Source: Streptomyces tubercidicus (GTDB lineage: Bacteria > Actinomycetota > Actinomycetes > Streptomycetales > Streptomycetaceae). Taken from it: a stretch of DNA of 64,000 nucleotides. Every line of letters begins with the position of its first letter. The stretch's first letter is position 1. The translations under genes and the position numbers were made by a program. Of this stretch, positions 32,449-41,591 are shown one piece after another. The DNA is taken from positions 7,998,001 to 8,062,000 of the forward strand of contig NZ_CP114205.1 in NCBI RefSeq assembly GCF_027497495.1. Reading direction: 5' to 3'. The notes beneath the pieces are model-generated. The model saw nothing but the letters and a program-made list of their open reading frames with translations, was not told where the DNA came from and searched no databases.

Positions 32449-33492
32449 TTAAACGCCCTGGCGTGGTGTGGCCGGTGGATCGCCATGGACGGCATGCAGA
32501 TAGAGCGCCAGAGTGTCGACCGTGAAGTACGAGCTGTAGGAGACGTCCGGGAAATCGCCGCCCGTGTGGTAACCACCAATGACGCCGATCAGGGCATAAC
32601 CGGTGAAGTCCCGCACCAGGAATGGTCCGCCGGAGGTGCCGCCGATATAGCCCGCGCAGGAAATCTCCAGGAAATCGCCGGGGGCGGCCGGATCGGTGCT
32701 GGTGTAGCGGTGGGTGGAGGAGGTGCAGTCGAGCGGTTTGGGATGGGTGGTGTCCTTGCTACCGGGGTAGCCGATGAGCCGTACGTTCCGGTGGCCATAG
32801 CCCGGGTACGGCAGGAGGTCGAAGCCGCCGGTCACCTCCTCCACCTCGGCACCGTCTTCCCGCGCGCCGAGCCGCACGACCGCGTAGTCCCAGCGGGCGC
32901 CCGCGTTCGTTCCGAGGTCGTAGTACCGCTGGTCGAGGTAGATGCGCTCGACGGGGTAGATCCCGTGCGGCTTCAGCCCGTCGTGATATTGCGGGACGAA
33001 GGACAGGTGGCGCTTGGGGTCGGGGGAGCGCAGGCAGTGGGCGGCGCTGACCACCAGGTCGCGGTGCGGGCTGCGCACGACCGTGCCGCCGCAGAACCGG
33101 CCGGTGTTGCTGCCGTCCGTCCAGAAGAACGTCCCCACCTGTGGGAGGCCGTCGAAGGGGTGGCTCGGCGGGGTGGGCGGGGGCGGCGCCGGGGTGGTCG
33201 TGGGGCGCGGCGCCCCGGTGGTCTTGCTCGCGGGGGCGGGTCGCGCTGCTCGCATCCGCTGCGGAGTCCAGTACGTGTCGGCGGGCTCGGCAGCATCGGC
33301 GGCGTGGGAGGGCCGGGCGTCGAGGCGTAACCCGTGGCCGTGCTCGTAGCCGTACCCCTGCCCGTGGCCATGCCCGTTCCGGGCAGGTGCCGCGTCCGCC
33401 GGCAGTGCCGGGGCGAGGGTGGACGACACTCCGAGCAGCAGCGCGGTGAGCAGCAGGGTGAGACGGCCGCGTACAGCATTCGGTCTGCTCAT
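32449..33492 (-). CDS. Secreted trypsin-like serine protease
   Basis: 347 residues from ATG 33492 with GGGAGG eight to nine bases upstream. Signal peptide 1 to about 34 (LTLLLTALLLGVSSTLAPAL, PADA). A His/Gly/Tyr-rich stretch (HGHGQGYGYEHGHG) and a Pro-rich linker precede the S1 domain. Triad: H152 in SAAHC, D202 in RWDYAVVRL and S287 in GGTSGGPFLV. Belongs to the glutamyl endopeptidase/V8-like branch of actinobacterial S1 proteases. The His-rich segment may bind metal. Confidence 0.9.
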   Translation of the reverse strand: MSRPNAVRGRLTLLLTALLLGVSSTLAPALPADAAPARNGHGHGQGYGYEHGHGLRLDARPSHAADAAEPADTYWTPQRMRAARPAPASKTTGAPRPTTTPAPPPPTPPSHPFDGLPQVGTFFWTDGSNTGRFCGGTVVRSPHRDLVVSAAHCLRSPDPKRHLSFVPQYHDGLKPHGIYPVERIYLDQRYYDLGTNAGARWDYAVVRLGAREDGAEVEEVTGGFDLLPYPGYGHRNVRLIGYPGSKDTTHPKPLDCTSSTHRYTSTDPAAPGDFLEISCAGYIGGTSGGPFLVRDFTGYALIGVIGGYHTGGDFPDVSYSSYFTVDTLALYLHAVHGDPPATPRQGV

Positions 33493-33612
33493 GATCCGGT
33501 TCCTCCCGAGGGTCGGCGTACGGAACGAGAGACGTGCGCGAGGCGGGCGTGCCATGGTCCTACGGACGGGGAGCGCAGGGCGAGAGGCCGGGCCGAAATG
33601 TGTGGCATGCCG

Positions 33613-33668
33613 TCACGAGCTCACGAGCTCACGAGCTCACGAGCTCACGAGCTCACGAGCTCACGAGC
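33613..33668 (+). repeat. Seven copies of an 8-bp tandem repeat
   Basis: TCACGAGC is repeated exactly seven times head to tail. Each junction creates the palindrome GAGCTC. It lies between the protease promoter and the Tap-like remnant, outside any real gene. A slippage-prone microsatellite. Confidence 0.95.
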
Positions 33669-33719
33669 TGCGGCCGAGGCGGCGCCAAGGGCCGTGATGA
33701 AGCCGGGGGCGCAGTCGGT

Positions 33720-34352
33720 TACGTCACGGACCGCAGACAGTGGGATCCAGAGTGCGTTTCATCAGGGCACCCGCCCCACCGGGCCCGCCTGGTACGCGAC
33801 CCCGACGGTCGCCTACGCGGTGGAACTCGGGGCCTCGGTGCAGCCGGCCGAGGCGTATGTCCGTTACGAGCACGGCGCCTACCTGGATGCCTGGTACACC
33901 CGGCTGCGCGATGCGTACATGGCCACCATGGCGGATCTCGGCGTCACCACCGGTATGCCGGACGACGCGTTCCTCGCCGCCATGGCCCGCCACAAGGACC
34001 TCGATCGGGACAGGCCGCCGTATTGTCGGCCATCAAGTCGTCCGTCAAGGGCGGCATCGGCAAGCTCCGTGAGCGGCCGCAGGGCATCGGCTTCCAGTAC
34101 GGTGAGCGGTGGCCTGCCCTGGAGCGGCCGACCTGAGGCCCGCACATCCGGGCGGAATTGATCGGCAAGTCCCGCACCAACATGCACCGCAAACGCCTCT
34201 TCGACGCCCAAGCCGCCGGAGCGTCGGAACAACAGCTGCAGAACATCGCCGCGAAGGGCCTTCAGGAGATCTACTTCAAGGACCGCGGACGGCGGGCCGA
34301 CGGCCTCCAGGTGGAGTTCACCGATATCGATTACGTGGAGATGGACTTCTAG
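33720..34352 (+). pseudogene. Degenerate Tap-like (telomere-associated protein) gene
   Basis: Frame one reads ATPTVAYAVELGASVQPAEA, YVRYEHGAYLDAWYTRLRDA and TTGMPDDAFLAAMARHKD. A frameshift near 34010 moves to AVLSAIKSSVKGGIGKLRER then GFQYGERWPALERPT. Next, TGG has become TGA at 34134, and reading continues as HIRAELIGKSRTNMHRK. The order GGIGKLRERPQG...GERWPALERPTWRP...NMHRK is what I recall from the C-terminal half of Streptomyces telomere-associated protein Tap. After NMHRK the tail (RLFDAQAAGASEQQLQNIAA to DYVEMDF) is foreign to Tap. Dead and chimeric. Confidence 0.5.
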
Positions 34353-34402
34353 CGCCCTGCGCTCTTGCTGTGGGTAGTTGAGCGCATGGAGTTGCCACCA
34401 CC

Positions 34403-35269
34403 GTGGCGACCGCCAGCGGCGGTCGGCTCGAAACGCTCGCGCTGACGGACCCCGACGTCCAGCGATGGCGTCGGCAGAGCATGGGAACCACCCCCGCCTG
34501 GGTTCCCACCCTGCTTCGCGTCCGTCAGAACGATGTGAAGGCGTACACCGGATGGTCCCTGGCAACAGCCCTGGTCCTTCACCTCGGGCCACGGCCCACG
34601 GCTCGGGTCTTACAGGCTTTGGGAGAACTCGAACAGCACGCCAGGAGCGAGGCGCGCCAGACGGACGGGGCAGGGCTGGGACGAAAGCAGTTCCTGCGCC
34701 TGATCGGCGGGGCCGCCGCGGCTGCCGGTCTGGTCGCGACGGCCCAGTCGCCCGCGCTGGCCCAGTCCCCGCACGCCCGCGCCAGCGCCTGGGTGGAGGC
34801 GAACCTGGACCGTCTGCCCCGTACGTATGCCGGCATCGCGTCCCGCCCGGTTGCCTACCGCAAGGCCATCCACCGAGTGCTCACCCCACAGGAACGCAGC
34901 CAGGTCTGGGCGGACCATTTCCGTTGGTACCGCCGAACGCACCCGAACCTGACCGCCGCTCAGGACAGGGTGGTCGATGACGCCATAGCCGTGGCGTCCC
35001 GGGGCTTCTCCCCGAGGCCCGGTCTCGATGTGGAACTCCGCGACGTGGAGCAGTCGGCCAAGGCCGCCTTCGGACAGCAGGAAGCCGGGGCGCTCCTGGC
35101 GATGCTCGGGCCCGCGGACCCGGCGGACGCCCTGGCCAACTGCACCTGTTCCACGGAAAGTCAGTACTGCTCGTGGCTGTACAACTGCGGCACACGGATC
35201 AGGTGCACGGTCGTACCGAACGACTGTGGGACGGCCTGGAACTACGACTGCAACGGCACCTGCTACTGA
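34403..35269 (+). CDS. Fulvocin C-related bacteriocin-like protein
   Basis: 288 residues from GTG 34403. The middle (RPVAYRKAIHRVLTPQERSQ, VWADHFRWYRRTHPNLTAAQ) and the Cys-rich end (CTCSTESQYCSWLYNCGTRI and CGTAWNYDCNGTCY, eight Cys at 247, 249, 256, 262, 268, 275, 283, 287) match the bacteriocin fulvocin C-related family. A Tat/Sec-like segment GRKQFLRLIGGAAAAAGLVA lies at 93-112, preceded by 90 residues of helical cytoplasmic-looking sequence. No ATG or GTG lies just before it, so the export signal is internal. No immunity gene or transporter is adjacent. Activity is inferred from family only. Confidence 0.75.
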   Translation: MATASGGRLETLALTDPDVQRWRRQSMGTTPAWVPTLLRVRQNDVKAYTGWSLATALVLHLGPRPTARVLQALGELEQHARSEARQTDGAGLGRKQFLRLIGGAAAAAGLVATAQSPALAQSPHARASAWVEANLDRLPRTYAGIASRPVAYRKAIHRVLTPQERSQVWADHFRWYRRTHPNLTAAQDRVVDDAIAVASRGFSPRPGLDVELRDVEQSAKAAFGQQEAGALLAMLGPADPADALANCTCSTESQYCSWLYNCGTRIRCTVVPNDCGTAWNYDCNGTCY

Positions 35270-35602
35270 ACCCCGCGGTCAAATCCAGCACTGTCAGGAT
35301 GAGAGGAAGACTCCGGGTCGTTCTCCCAGGAGGTGGCGGCCCGGACGCATTCGCCCTCCGAGGGCCAGGCCAAAAGTCAGCGAGCCGCTCCGCGAGATTG
35401 GGTCATGACAACCACCGTGCTTCGGCTCAGTTGTGACTTAGCGCTTCAACTGACGGATGAGCGCGGTGGTTGGCGAAGCTGAGCGTTTCAGCTGACGGAC
35501 GGGGCGCGGCCTGCGGCGGGAGAACTTGGAAGACCCAGCGGGAGAGCTGGATCTCCCAAAGAGCAAGGTCGCCTCCGCCTGCCTCAAGTATTGTGACTCC
35601 GC
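35270..35602. other. Intergenic region with a spaced direct repeat
   Basis: Contains AGCGCTTCAACTGACGGA (35440-35457) and AGCGTTTCAGCTGACGGA (35482-35499), 15 or 16 of 18 bases alike and 42 bp apart (four helical turns). They lie 100 to 160 bases before the phosphotransferase gene and could be operator half sites. Nothing else recognised. Confidence 0.45.
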
Positions 35603-36508
35603 GTGATCGAATCCGAGATTGAGATCAGCGAAGATCTGGTCCGCGACCTGCTGCGGGAACAGCATCCGGACCTGGCCGAGCTCCCCATCCGCGAGGTAGC
35701 GGGCGGCTGGGGCAACCAAATGTGGCGCCTCGGGGACGAGTTGGCCGTCCGGATGCAGCGGAAGGACACGCGCCCCGATCTACAGCTCAAGGAGCGCCGG
35801 TGGCTGCCGACCCTGGCCTCACGCCTGCCGCTTCCGATCCCGATCCCCGTGCGAGACGGCGCGCCGTCCGAGCGCTTCCCCAAGATCTGGACCGTCATGA
35901 CATGGGTTGAGGGCACGCCGCTGGACCACGGCTCGATCACCCGCGTCGACCACGCGGCCGACACCTTGGCGGCCTTCCTCAAGGCCCTGCACGTGGAGGC
36001 ACCCGCCGACGGACCGACCGATTCGGACGTCGGCGGGCATCCCAAGGACTGCACGGACGGCTTTGAGAACTTCCTTCGGGCCCTCGCCCCCGGCCCCATG
36101 GCCGACGACGTCCGCGCCGTCCGGGAGGTCTGGGACGACGCGGTTGCGGCCCCCGAGTGGGAGGGCCCGCCGGTGTGGGTGCACGGCGACCTCCATCCCG
36201 CAAACGTCGTCATCGCGCAGGGGACACTGGCGGGCGTCATCGACTTCGGCGCAGTCTTCGCCGGCGACCCGGCGTGGGACCTTGCGGCCGCCTGGCTGCT
36301 GCTCCCGGCGGGCGGCGCAGCACGATTTTTCGACACCTACGCACAGGCGGATGAGGCTGCGGTCCGACGCGCACGCGGGCTGGCGGCGATGAAGAGCCTG
36401 TTCCTGATGCTGATGGGGCAGAACGGGGACCGCGGCCTGCCCGGCGGCAAGCCGAACTGGGGGCCCGCAGGCCGGTCGGCACTTGATCGTGTCCTCAAGG
36501 GCCTGTGA
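35603..36508 (+). CDS. Aminoglycoside phosphotransferase family kinase
   Basis: 301 residues with the APH/choline-kinase fold: GWGNQMWRLGDELAVRMQRK (ATP-binding Lys/Arg region), MTWVEGTPLDHG hinge, VWVHGDLHPANVVIAQGTLA (Brenner motif HGDLHPxN) and GVIDFGAVFAGDPAWDLAAA (DFG-like metal Asp). Similar proteins phosphorylate small molecules such as aminoglycosides, macrolides or sugars. Substrate cannot be told. ATG or a nearby start at 35603, weak ribosome site. Confidence 0.88.
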   Translation: MIESEIEISEDLVRDLLREQHPDLAELPIREVAGGWGNQMWRLGDELAVRMQRKDTRPDLQLKERRWLPTLASRLPLPIPIPVRDGAPSERFPKIWTVMTWVEGTPLDHGSITRVDHAADTLAAFLKALHVEAPADGPTDSDVGGHPKDCTDGFENFLRALAPGPMADDVRAVREVWDDAVAAPEWEGPPVWVHGDLHPANVVIAQGTLAGVIDFGAVFAGDPAWDLAAAWLLLPAGGAARFFDTYAQADEAAVRRARGLAAMKSLFLMLMGQNGDRGLPGGKPNWGPAGRSALDRVLKGL

Positions 36509-36780
36509 CGACGGCAAAGATCGACTGGGCCTCCCGCCCGGCGCCCGAGCAGTGCCGGTGTCACGGTAAGTGGCAGATTGCTAACTGTGTGGAAGGAAGG
36601 GGGGTGGTGGAGGCGGCGATGTCCCTCTCAGGCGGGACGGGAGAGTGGTGTCCGTCGCCGTACCGCGGACCCGCTTCGGCGTAGTTGCTTTGCCGCGAAG
36701 CTGTTCGCTCGCTGCCCGCAATGACCCGGGGGTAACCTGAATTCACCACTGCACCTGCTCCGCAACGCCGGGGAGGGCAA

Positions 36781-38613
36781 ATGACCGGTGTGAGCCTGCG
36801 CCCCAGCAAGGCGGATGCGCCACGCTATACGCCCATCGCCGAGCACGGCATGATCGGCGATATGCGTACCGCCGCGCTCGTCGGTACCAATGGCACGATC
36901 GACTGGTATTGCTGTGCACGATTCGACGCACCCAGTGTTTTCGCGGCGCTCTTGGACGCCGATCGTGGCGGGTCCTTTGAGCTGGCCGCGGATGTGCCCG
37001 CCCGGACGAAGCAGTTCTACTTTCCCGACACCAACATCCTGATCACGCGGTTCTTCGCGGACAACGGGGTCGGTGAGGTCCAGGATTTCATGCCGATAGT
37101 CGACGACTCGCGGGAGGCGGACCGGCACCGGCTGATCCGGCGGGTGCTCTGTGTGCGCGGGTCGTTGCCGTTCATCGCCCGGGTGGCTCCCCGCTTCGAT
37201 TACGGGCGAAGTGCGCACACCGTGAGTTCCCAGCAGGGCCAGACCATTTTTGAATCCCCAGGACTTTCGCTGGCGCTGTCGTCCAGTGTTCCGGTCGAGA
37301 TCGACGGACCCGACGCCTGCTGCTCCTTCACGCTGGACGAGGGCGGGGCCGCGGTATTCGCTCTCGACCGGATCGGTGACGGGGTGGCGCCACGGGCCTG
37401 TCCGCTGATGGAGGCGGAGGAGCTGTTCGGCGCCACGGTGCGGTATTGGCGCGGCTGGCTGTCGCACTCCCGTTATCGAGGGCGCTGGCGGGAAATGGTG
37501 CACCGCTCCGCGCTCACCCTCAAGCTCCTCACCTACGCGCCGACCGGCGCCATCGTGGCCGCTCCCACCACCAGCCTGCCCGAACAGATCGGCGGCGAGC
37601 GGAATTGGGACTATCGCTATGCGTGGGTGAGAGACGCCGCATTCGCCATCTATGCCTTGCTCAGACTGGGTTTCACCGATGAGGCCAGGGCGTTTGTGCG
37701 CTTCCTTTCCCAGAACGTCTGCCTTGCGGAGTGTTCTGACGGCCCGTTGCAGATCATGTACGGCATCGACGGCCGCAGCGAACTGCCCGAGGAGGAACTC
37801 CTCCACCTGGAGGGCCACCAGGGATCGAGCCCCGTCCGGATCGGCAATGACGCCGTCAACCAGCTCCAACTCGATATCTACGGGGCACTTATCGACTCCC
37901 TCTACCTCTATGACAAATGGGGGGAGCCGCTGTCCAGCGAGCACTGGGACACCATCGGCAAGCTCGTGGACTGGGTCTGCGATAACTGGGACCAGCCGGA
38001 CGAAGGTATTTGGGAGACCCGCGGCAAGACCCAGAACTTCCTGTACTCGCAGCTGATGTGCTGGGTGGCACTGGAACGGGCGATGCGGATCGCCGCTCAC
38101 CGGGGGCTGCCGGCGGATGTGATCCGCTGGCGCTCGGCCCGGGACGCCATCTATCGGCGGATCATGGATCGTGGCTGGTCCACGAAGCGAAAGGCATTCG
38201 TTCAGCACGAGGGCGACGATGTTCTCGATGCCTCGGTTCTGATGATGCCGCTGGCCAAGTTCATTTCGCCCACGGACCCGAAATGGCTTTCCACTCTGGA
38301 GGCATTGGGGGAGGAGCTGGTGTCCGACTCCCTGGTCTACCGCTATGACCCCCGCAGCAGCCCGGACGGACTGCGAGGTGAGGAAGGCACCTTCTCGATC
38401 TGCTCGTTCTGGTATGTCGAGGCGCTGTCCCGGGCCGGCCGGGTGGACGAGGCCAGGCTCGCCTTCGAGAAGATGCTCACCTACGGAAATCACCTCGGCC
38501 TGTACGCCGAAGAAATCGGCCGGACCGGCGAACAGACCGGCAACTTCCCCCAGGCCTTCACCCACCTGGCACTCATCAGCGCCGCGTTCAATCTCGACCG
38601 GGCATTGGGCTGA
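36781..38613 (+). CDS. Glycoside hydrolase family 15 protein (glucoamylase/trehalase-like)
   Basis: 610 residues, cytoplasmic (no signal). N-terminal beta domain starting PIAEHGMIGDMRTAALVGTN then GTIDWYCCARFDAPSVFAAL, then the (alpha/alpha)6 barrel: GGERNWDYRYAWVRDAAFAI (substrate pocket RNWDYRYxWxRD), EGIWETRGKTQNFLYSQLMC (catalytic Glu in GIWE) and GEEGTFSICSFWYVEALSRA (second Glu). Actinobacterial members with this layout include trehalases and glucan hydrolases. Substrate not resolved. ATG 36781 follows GGAGGG. Confidence 0.92.
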   Translation: MTGVSLRPSKADAPRYTPIAEHGMIGDMRTAALVGTNGTIDWYCCARFDAPSVFAALLDADRGGSFELAADVPARTKQFYFPDTNILITRFFADNGVGEVQDFMPIVDDSREADRHRLIRRVLCVRGSLPFIARVAPRFDYGRSAHTVSSQQGQTIFESPGLSLALSSSVPVEIDGPDACCSFTLDEGGAAVFALDRIGDGVAPRACPLMEAEELFGATVRYWRGWLSHSRYRGRWREMVHRSALTLKLLTYAPTGAIVAAPTTSLPEQIGGERNWDYRYAWVRDAAFAIYALLRLGFTDEARAFVRFLSQNVCLAECSDGPLQIMYGIDGRSELPEEELLHLEGHQGSSPVRIGNDAVNQLQLDIYGALIDSLYLYDKWGEPLSSEHWDTIGKLVDWVCDNWDQPDEGIWETRGKTQNFLYSQLMCWVALERAMRIAAHRGLPADVIRWRSARDAIYRRIMDRGWSTKRKAFVQHEGDDVLDASVLMMPLAKFISPTDPKWLSTLEALGEELVSDSLVYRYDPRSSPDGLRGEEGTFSICSFWYVEALSRAGRVDEARLAFEKMLTYGNHLGLYAEEIGRTGEQTGNFPQAFTHLALISAAFNLDRALG

Positions 38614-38848
38614 GGCTGCGGGCGAGGTCGCTTCTGCTGATGGGCTCCACGGGATGGGGAAGCGCGGATCGCCCGCTGTGATCGCTGCGGCTCAGGACCG
38701 GGATCGGCGTACCTGCGCGGCGGCCCCTGCGACCGGCGGGGCCTCTGCACGGTAGCGGCAAGGGTGGCGGCGCGGTGCCAGGGGGCCCTGATGGGCGGGC
38801 CGGCTGTCCGTCTTACCGTAGGGCGGATCTGTTGATGCCTGGAGAGTC

Positions 38849-40270
38849 ATGACCATCGAAGAATCCGCCTTCCGAGGGCGGATGCCTGCCCGCCCCGGCG
38901 ACCTGGCGGTCGAGCGGCACGGAATCGGGCCGGTGCCCGAAAGCAACCGATACGGAAAGGCTGCCCGCCTTTTCACCGTGTGGTTCGCCCCCAACCTCAC
39001 CATGACCGGAGTGTTCTCCGGCACGGTGGGTGTCTCGCTGGGGCTGGACTTCTGGACGGCCTTCACCGCCATGGTGCTCGGGACGGTCGTCGGTGCGGTC
39101 CCGGCCGCATACCTGGGCACATGGGGCAGTCAGACCGGGACCGGTCAGCTGCCGCTCTCGCGGCTCGCCTTCGGGCGAGGGGTGGCCCTGCCCGGCATCA
39201 TGCAGTGGCTCTCCTCCGTGGCCTGGGACGCGCTCATCGGCCTTTTCGGTGGCGAGGCGCTGGCGCAGCTGCTCGGCTGGCCGTTCTGGTTGGGGGCCCT
39301 GGTGATCCTGCTGCTCCAAGGGGTCGTCGGTGTCTTCGGCTACGAGGCCCTCCACCAGCTCCAGACGGTGATGACGTTCGTGCTGGGCGCCGCGTTCGTG
39401 GTCCTCAGCGTGCAGCTGCTGTCCGGTGTGCCGCTCCCCGTCCAGGGCTCCGCGCACGGTGCCGATCGCCTCGGCGCCTTCGTTCTGACCAGCACCATCG
39501 CGCTCAGCTTGGCCATCTCGTGGGCGCCCTACGCCTCGGACTTCAGCCGCTACCTGCCCCGGGCGACGTCCCGGCCCCGGATGTTCGGGTACTCCCTGCT
39601 CGGCATGGTGCTCTCCTTCGCCTGGGTCCAGGCGCTGGGGCTGTGGGGAGCCGAGCTGTTCACCGACCAGACCGCCGCCGGAGTGCATGGGCTGCTGGGC
39701 GGTGGCGCCCTCGGTGCCTTCGGGCTGCTGGCCATCGCGGCCGCGGCGGTGTGCAGCAACGCCATGAACGACTACAGCGGCTCGCTGGCCCTTCAGACGG
39801 CCGGCATACGGGTGCCCCGGCCGCTCGCCGCGGCGGCGGCCGCCGTGCTCGGCTTTCTGCTCGTCCTCTGGCTGCACGCCGAGGACACCACGCTCCGCTT
39901 CCAGAATCTGCTGCTGTTCGTCGGCTACTGGATTCCCGGGTTCGTGGGCATCGTGCTTGTCGACGCGCGGCTGCGCGCCAAGGCCCGGCGCGGTACTCCG
40001 ATCGATGTCGAGGCCGAGTTCGGCCGGCCCCAGCCCTGGTGGCCCGCTTGTGTCGCGTTTGTCGTCGCCTTCGCCGCGGCCGTGCCCTTCATGGACACCA
40101 CCCTGTTCGTCGGCCCGGTCGCGGCCGCGCTGCATGGTGCCGATTTCGCGTACTACGTTGCCTTTCTGGTCTCTGTGGTGGTCTATGCGCCTTTGCGGCT
40201 TTTGGTGCGCGGGGGCGGTAGGGCCGAGGTGGCGGAGCCGGTCGCGGTTGCGCCGGGAACGGGTGGGTGA
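38849..40270 (+). CDS. NCS1 family nucleobase/cytosine permease
   Basis: 473 residues, about 12 membrane helices. Conserved head RHGIGPVPESNRYGKAARLF, then FTVWFAPNLTMTGVFSGTVG (helix 1 with the NCS1 W/N residues), AISWAPYASDFSRYLPRATS (the ADYSRY-like signature of cytosine/purine permeases) and SNAMNDYSGSLALQTAG. Proton- or sodium-coupled import of cytosine, purine, hydantoin or thiamine-like compounds. Standalone, so the substrate cannot be named. Short polar tail. Confidence 0.9.
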   Translation: MTIEESAFRGRMPARPGDLAVERHGIGPVPESNRYGKAARLFTVWFAPNLTMTGVFSGTVGVSLGLDFWTAFTAMVLGTVVGAVPAAYLGTWGSQTGTGQLPLSRLAFGRGVALPGIMQWLSSVAWDALIGLFGGEALAQLLGWPFWLGALVILLLQGVVGVFGYEALHQLQTVMTFVLGAAFVVLSVQLLSGVPLPVQGSAHGADRLGAFVLTSTIALSLAISWAPYASDFSRYLPRATSRPRMFGYSLLGMVLSFAWVQALGLWGAELFTDQTAAGVHGLLGGGALGAFGLLAIAAAAVCSNAMNDYSGSLALQTAGIRVPRPLAAAAAAVLGFLLVLWLHAEDTTLRFQNLLLFVGYWIPGFVGIVLVDARLRAKARRGTPIDVEAEFGRPQPWWPACVAFVVAFAAAVPFMDTTLFVGPVAAALHGADFAYYVAFLVSVVVYAPLRLLVRGGGRAEVAEPVAVAPGTGG

Positions 40271-40797
40271 GCCGGGCGCGCGGTGGGTTGGCCGGGCTCG
40301 CGGTGGGGCGCGTGCCTGGGGCGAGCGCTTCTCGCGCGGGAGGCGGGTCTGGCCGCTGCCGTGGCGAGCGCTGCCGGCATGACCGCTGCCGTGGTGGTGC
40401 GGCGGCAGGAATGCAGCCCCTTTTACCCGTCGGGTCGTGAAGCAAACCGGGGTGATATCCGGTTGGCGGCTGCGGATACGGGCACGCGATTGTCCGGAGG
40501 ATGACAACTGTGGTTCCCCTTCTTCTGGTGCTGCCGCACTGATCATTTTCGGCGCCGGAATCGCAGGGAAGGGCTGATGGCGGTGCGCCATCGTGCTCAC
40601 CGTGCGGCTCCCGGACCGGTGAGATGCCGCGGCACTCCGCTTGTCCGTGGCGGTTCGGACACGCGGGTTCGATCATTCCGAGGTTGCGAAGAACAAACAT
40701 TTTCGTCCGAACTCGGAAATGTGTGGTTGATACCCGGGGAAGAGGGCACGCTTTCCGGCCTGAAGGCAAGTCGATGCGATACGAGGTGAGCTTTATC
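40271..40797. other. Intergenic region, nothing recognised
   Basis: About 525 bases with normal GC content. An AT-richer patch at 40685-40740 (AACAAACATTTTCG ... GTGTGGTTGATACCC) is the likely promoter region of the ATPase gene, but no consensus could be assigned with confidence. Confidence 0.4.
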
Positions 40798-41253
40798 ATG
40801 AGCACCGCCGAGGCTCCGCGCACGGTCACGGCGTCGCCGGTGCTGGAGCTTCAACTGGACTGCTATTCCGAAGTGGTCGGGCCCGCCCGGCACATTGCGG
40901 CCACGTTCCTGGAGCGGCTTGAGCCCTCCCCGGACAAGGACGCCCGGGACGCGGTGATCCTGGTCGTCTCCGAACTGGTCACCAACGCCGTTCGGCATGC
41001 AGGCGGCAAGCTCTGCACTCTGCGGCTGACCGCCGACCCGGAGTCGGTCGTGATCGCTGTGGGCGACTCCAGCCCCGTTCTGCCGCGCCCCCGTACGCCG
41101 GATGTGACCGGAGAAGGCGGCGGCTTCGGATGGTCGATGGTGTGTCGCCTCGCGGCAACCGTGGAGGTCCATAGCAAGCCGGCCGGTAAAACCGTGACGG
41201 CGGCCATATCCCGCCAGGACACCTCGGGCAGTGGCCGCTCGGGCCGTGACTGA
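40798..41253 (+). CDS. Anti-sigma-factor-type ATP-binding protein (HATPase_c)
   Basis: 151 residues. GHKL ATPase of the RsbW/SpoIIAB-like kind found in large numbers in Streptomyces: AVILVVSELVTNAVRHAGGK (N box), VIAVGDSSPVLPRPRTPDVT (G1-like) and GGGFGWSMVCRLAATVEVHS (G2). GAGGTGAG seven bases before ATG 40798 fixes the start, though ATG 40774 is in frame. May bind a sigma or anti-anti-sigma factor, none of which is adjacent. Confidence 0.88.
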   Translation: MSTAEAPRTVTASPVLELQLDCYSEVVGPARHIAATFLERLEPSPDKDARDAVILVVSELVTNAVRHAGGKLCTLRLTADPESVVIAVGDSSPVLPRPRTPDVTGEGGGFGWSMVCRLAATVEVHSKPAGKTVTAAISRQDTSGSGRSGRD

Positions 41254-41591
41254 AGAGCCACGACCCGAGAGCGCACCGTCCGTCGTGCATTTCTCCGTGA
41301 TACCTGTCACCACCCCTGCGGGGTGGCCCGGAGGATATGGCGAACCGGAATTGGCGGGGACGACGCCAGCCACTGCCCGAATTCCGTGACGGTGTAATCG
41401 ACATCTATTGTGCGTGGCGCAGTCCGCCGAATCCGAGGCACCGTCAACAGCCCGGTCGGCTCACCGAGTTACTCGCCACCAAACCGGCGGAGACGGAAGC
41501 GTGTGCGCGTCCGTCCGGTGACGCCCAATCGATGCCGTTGTTTGTTTTTTTTGCGTCCGCGGCCGTCCGGCGGCATTGTTCCCGGGTTCGG
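41254..41591. other. Intergenic region between convergent genes
   Basis: About 340 bases. It contains a run TTTGTTTTTTTTGCG at about 41539-41553, unusual for this genome and placed where a plus-strand terminator could end, but I see no strong stem in front of it. Confidence 0.4.

Noticed and set aside
33613..33668. CRISPR-like array
   Set aside because: The unit is 8 bases with no spacers, so it is a simple tandem repeat.
36628..38565. 645-codon open frame opposite the GH15 gene
   Set aside because: Mirror of the GH15 coding strand. The GH15 gene has all family motifs and a ribosome site.
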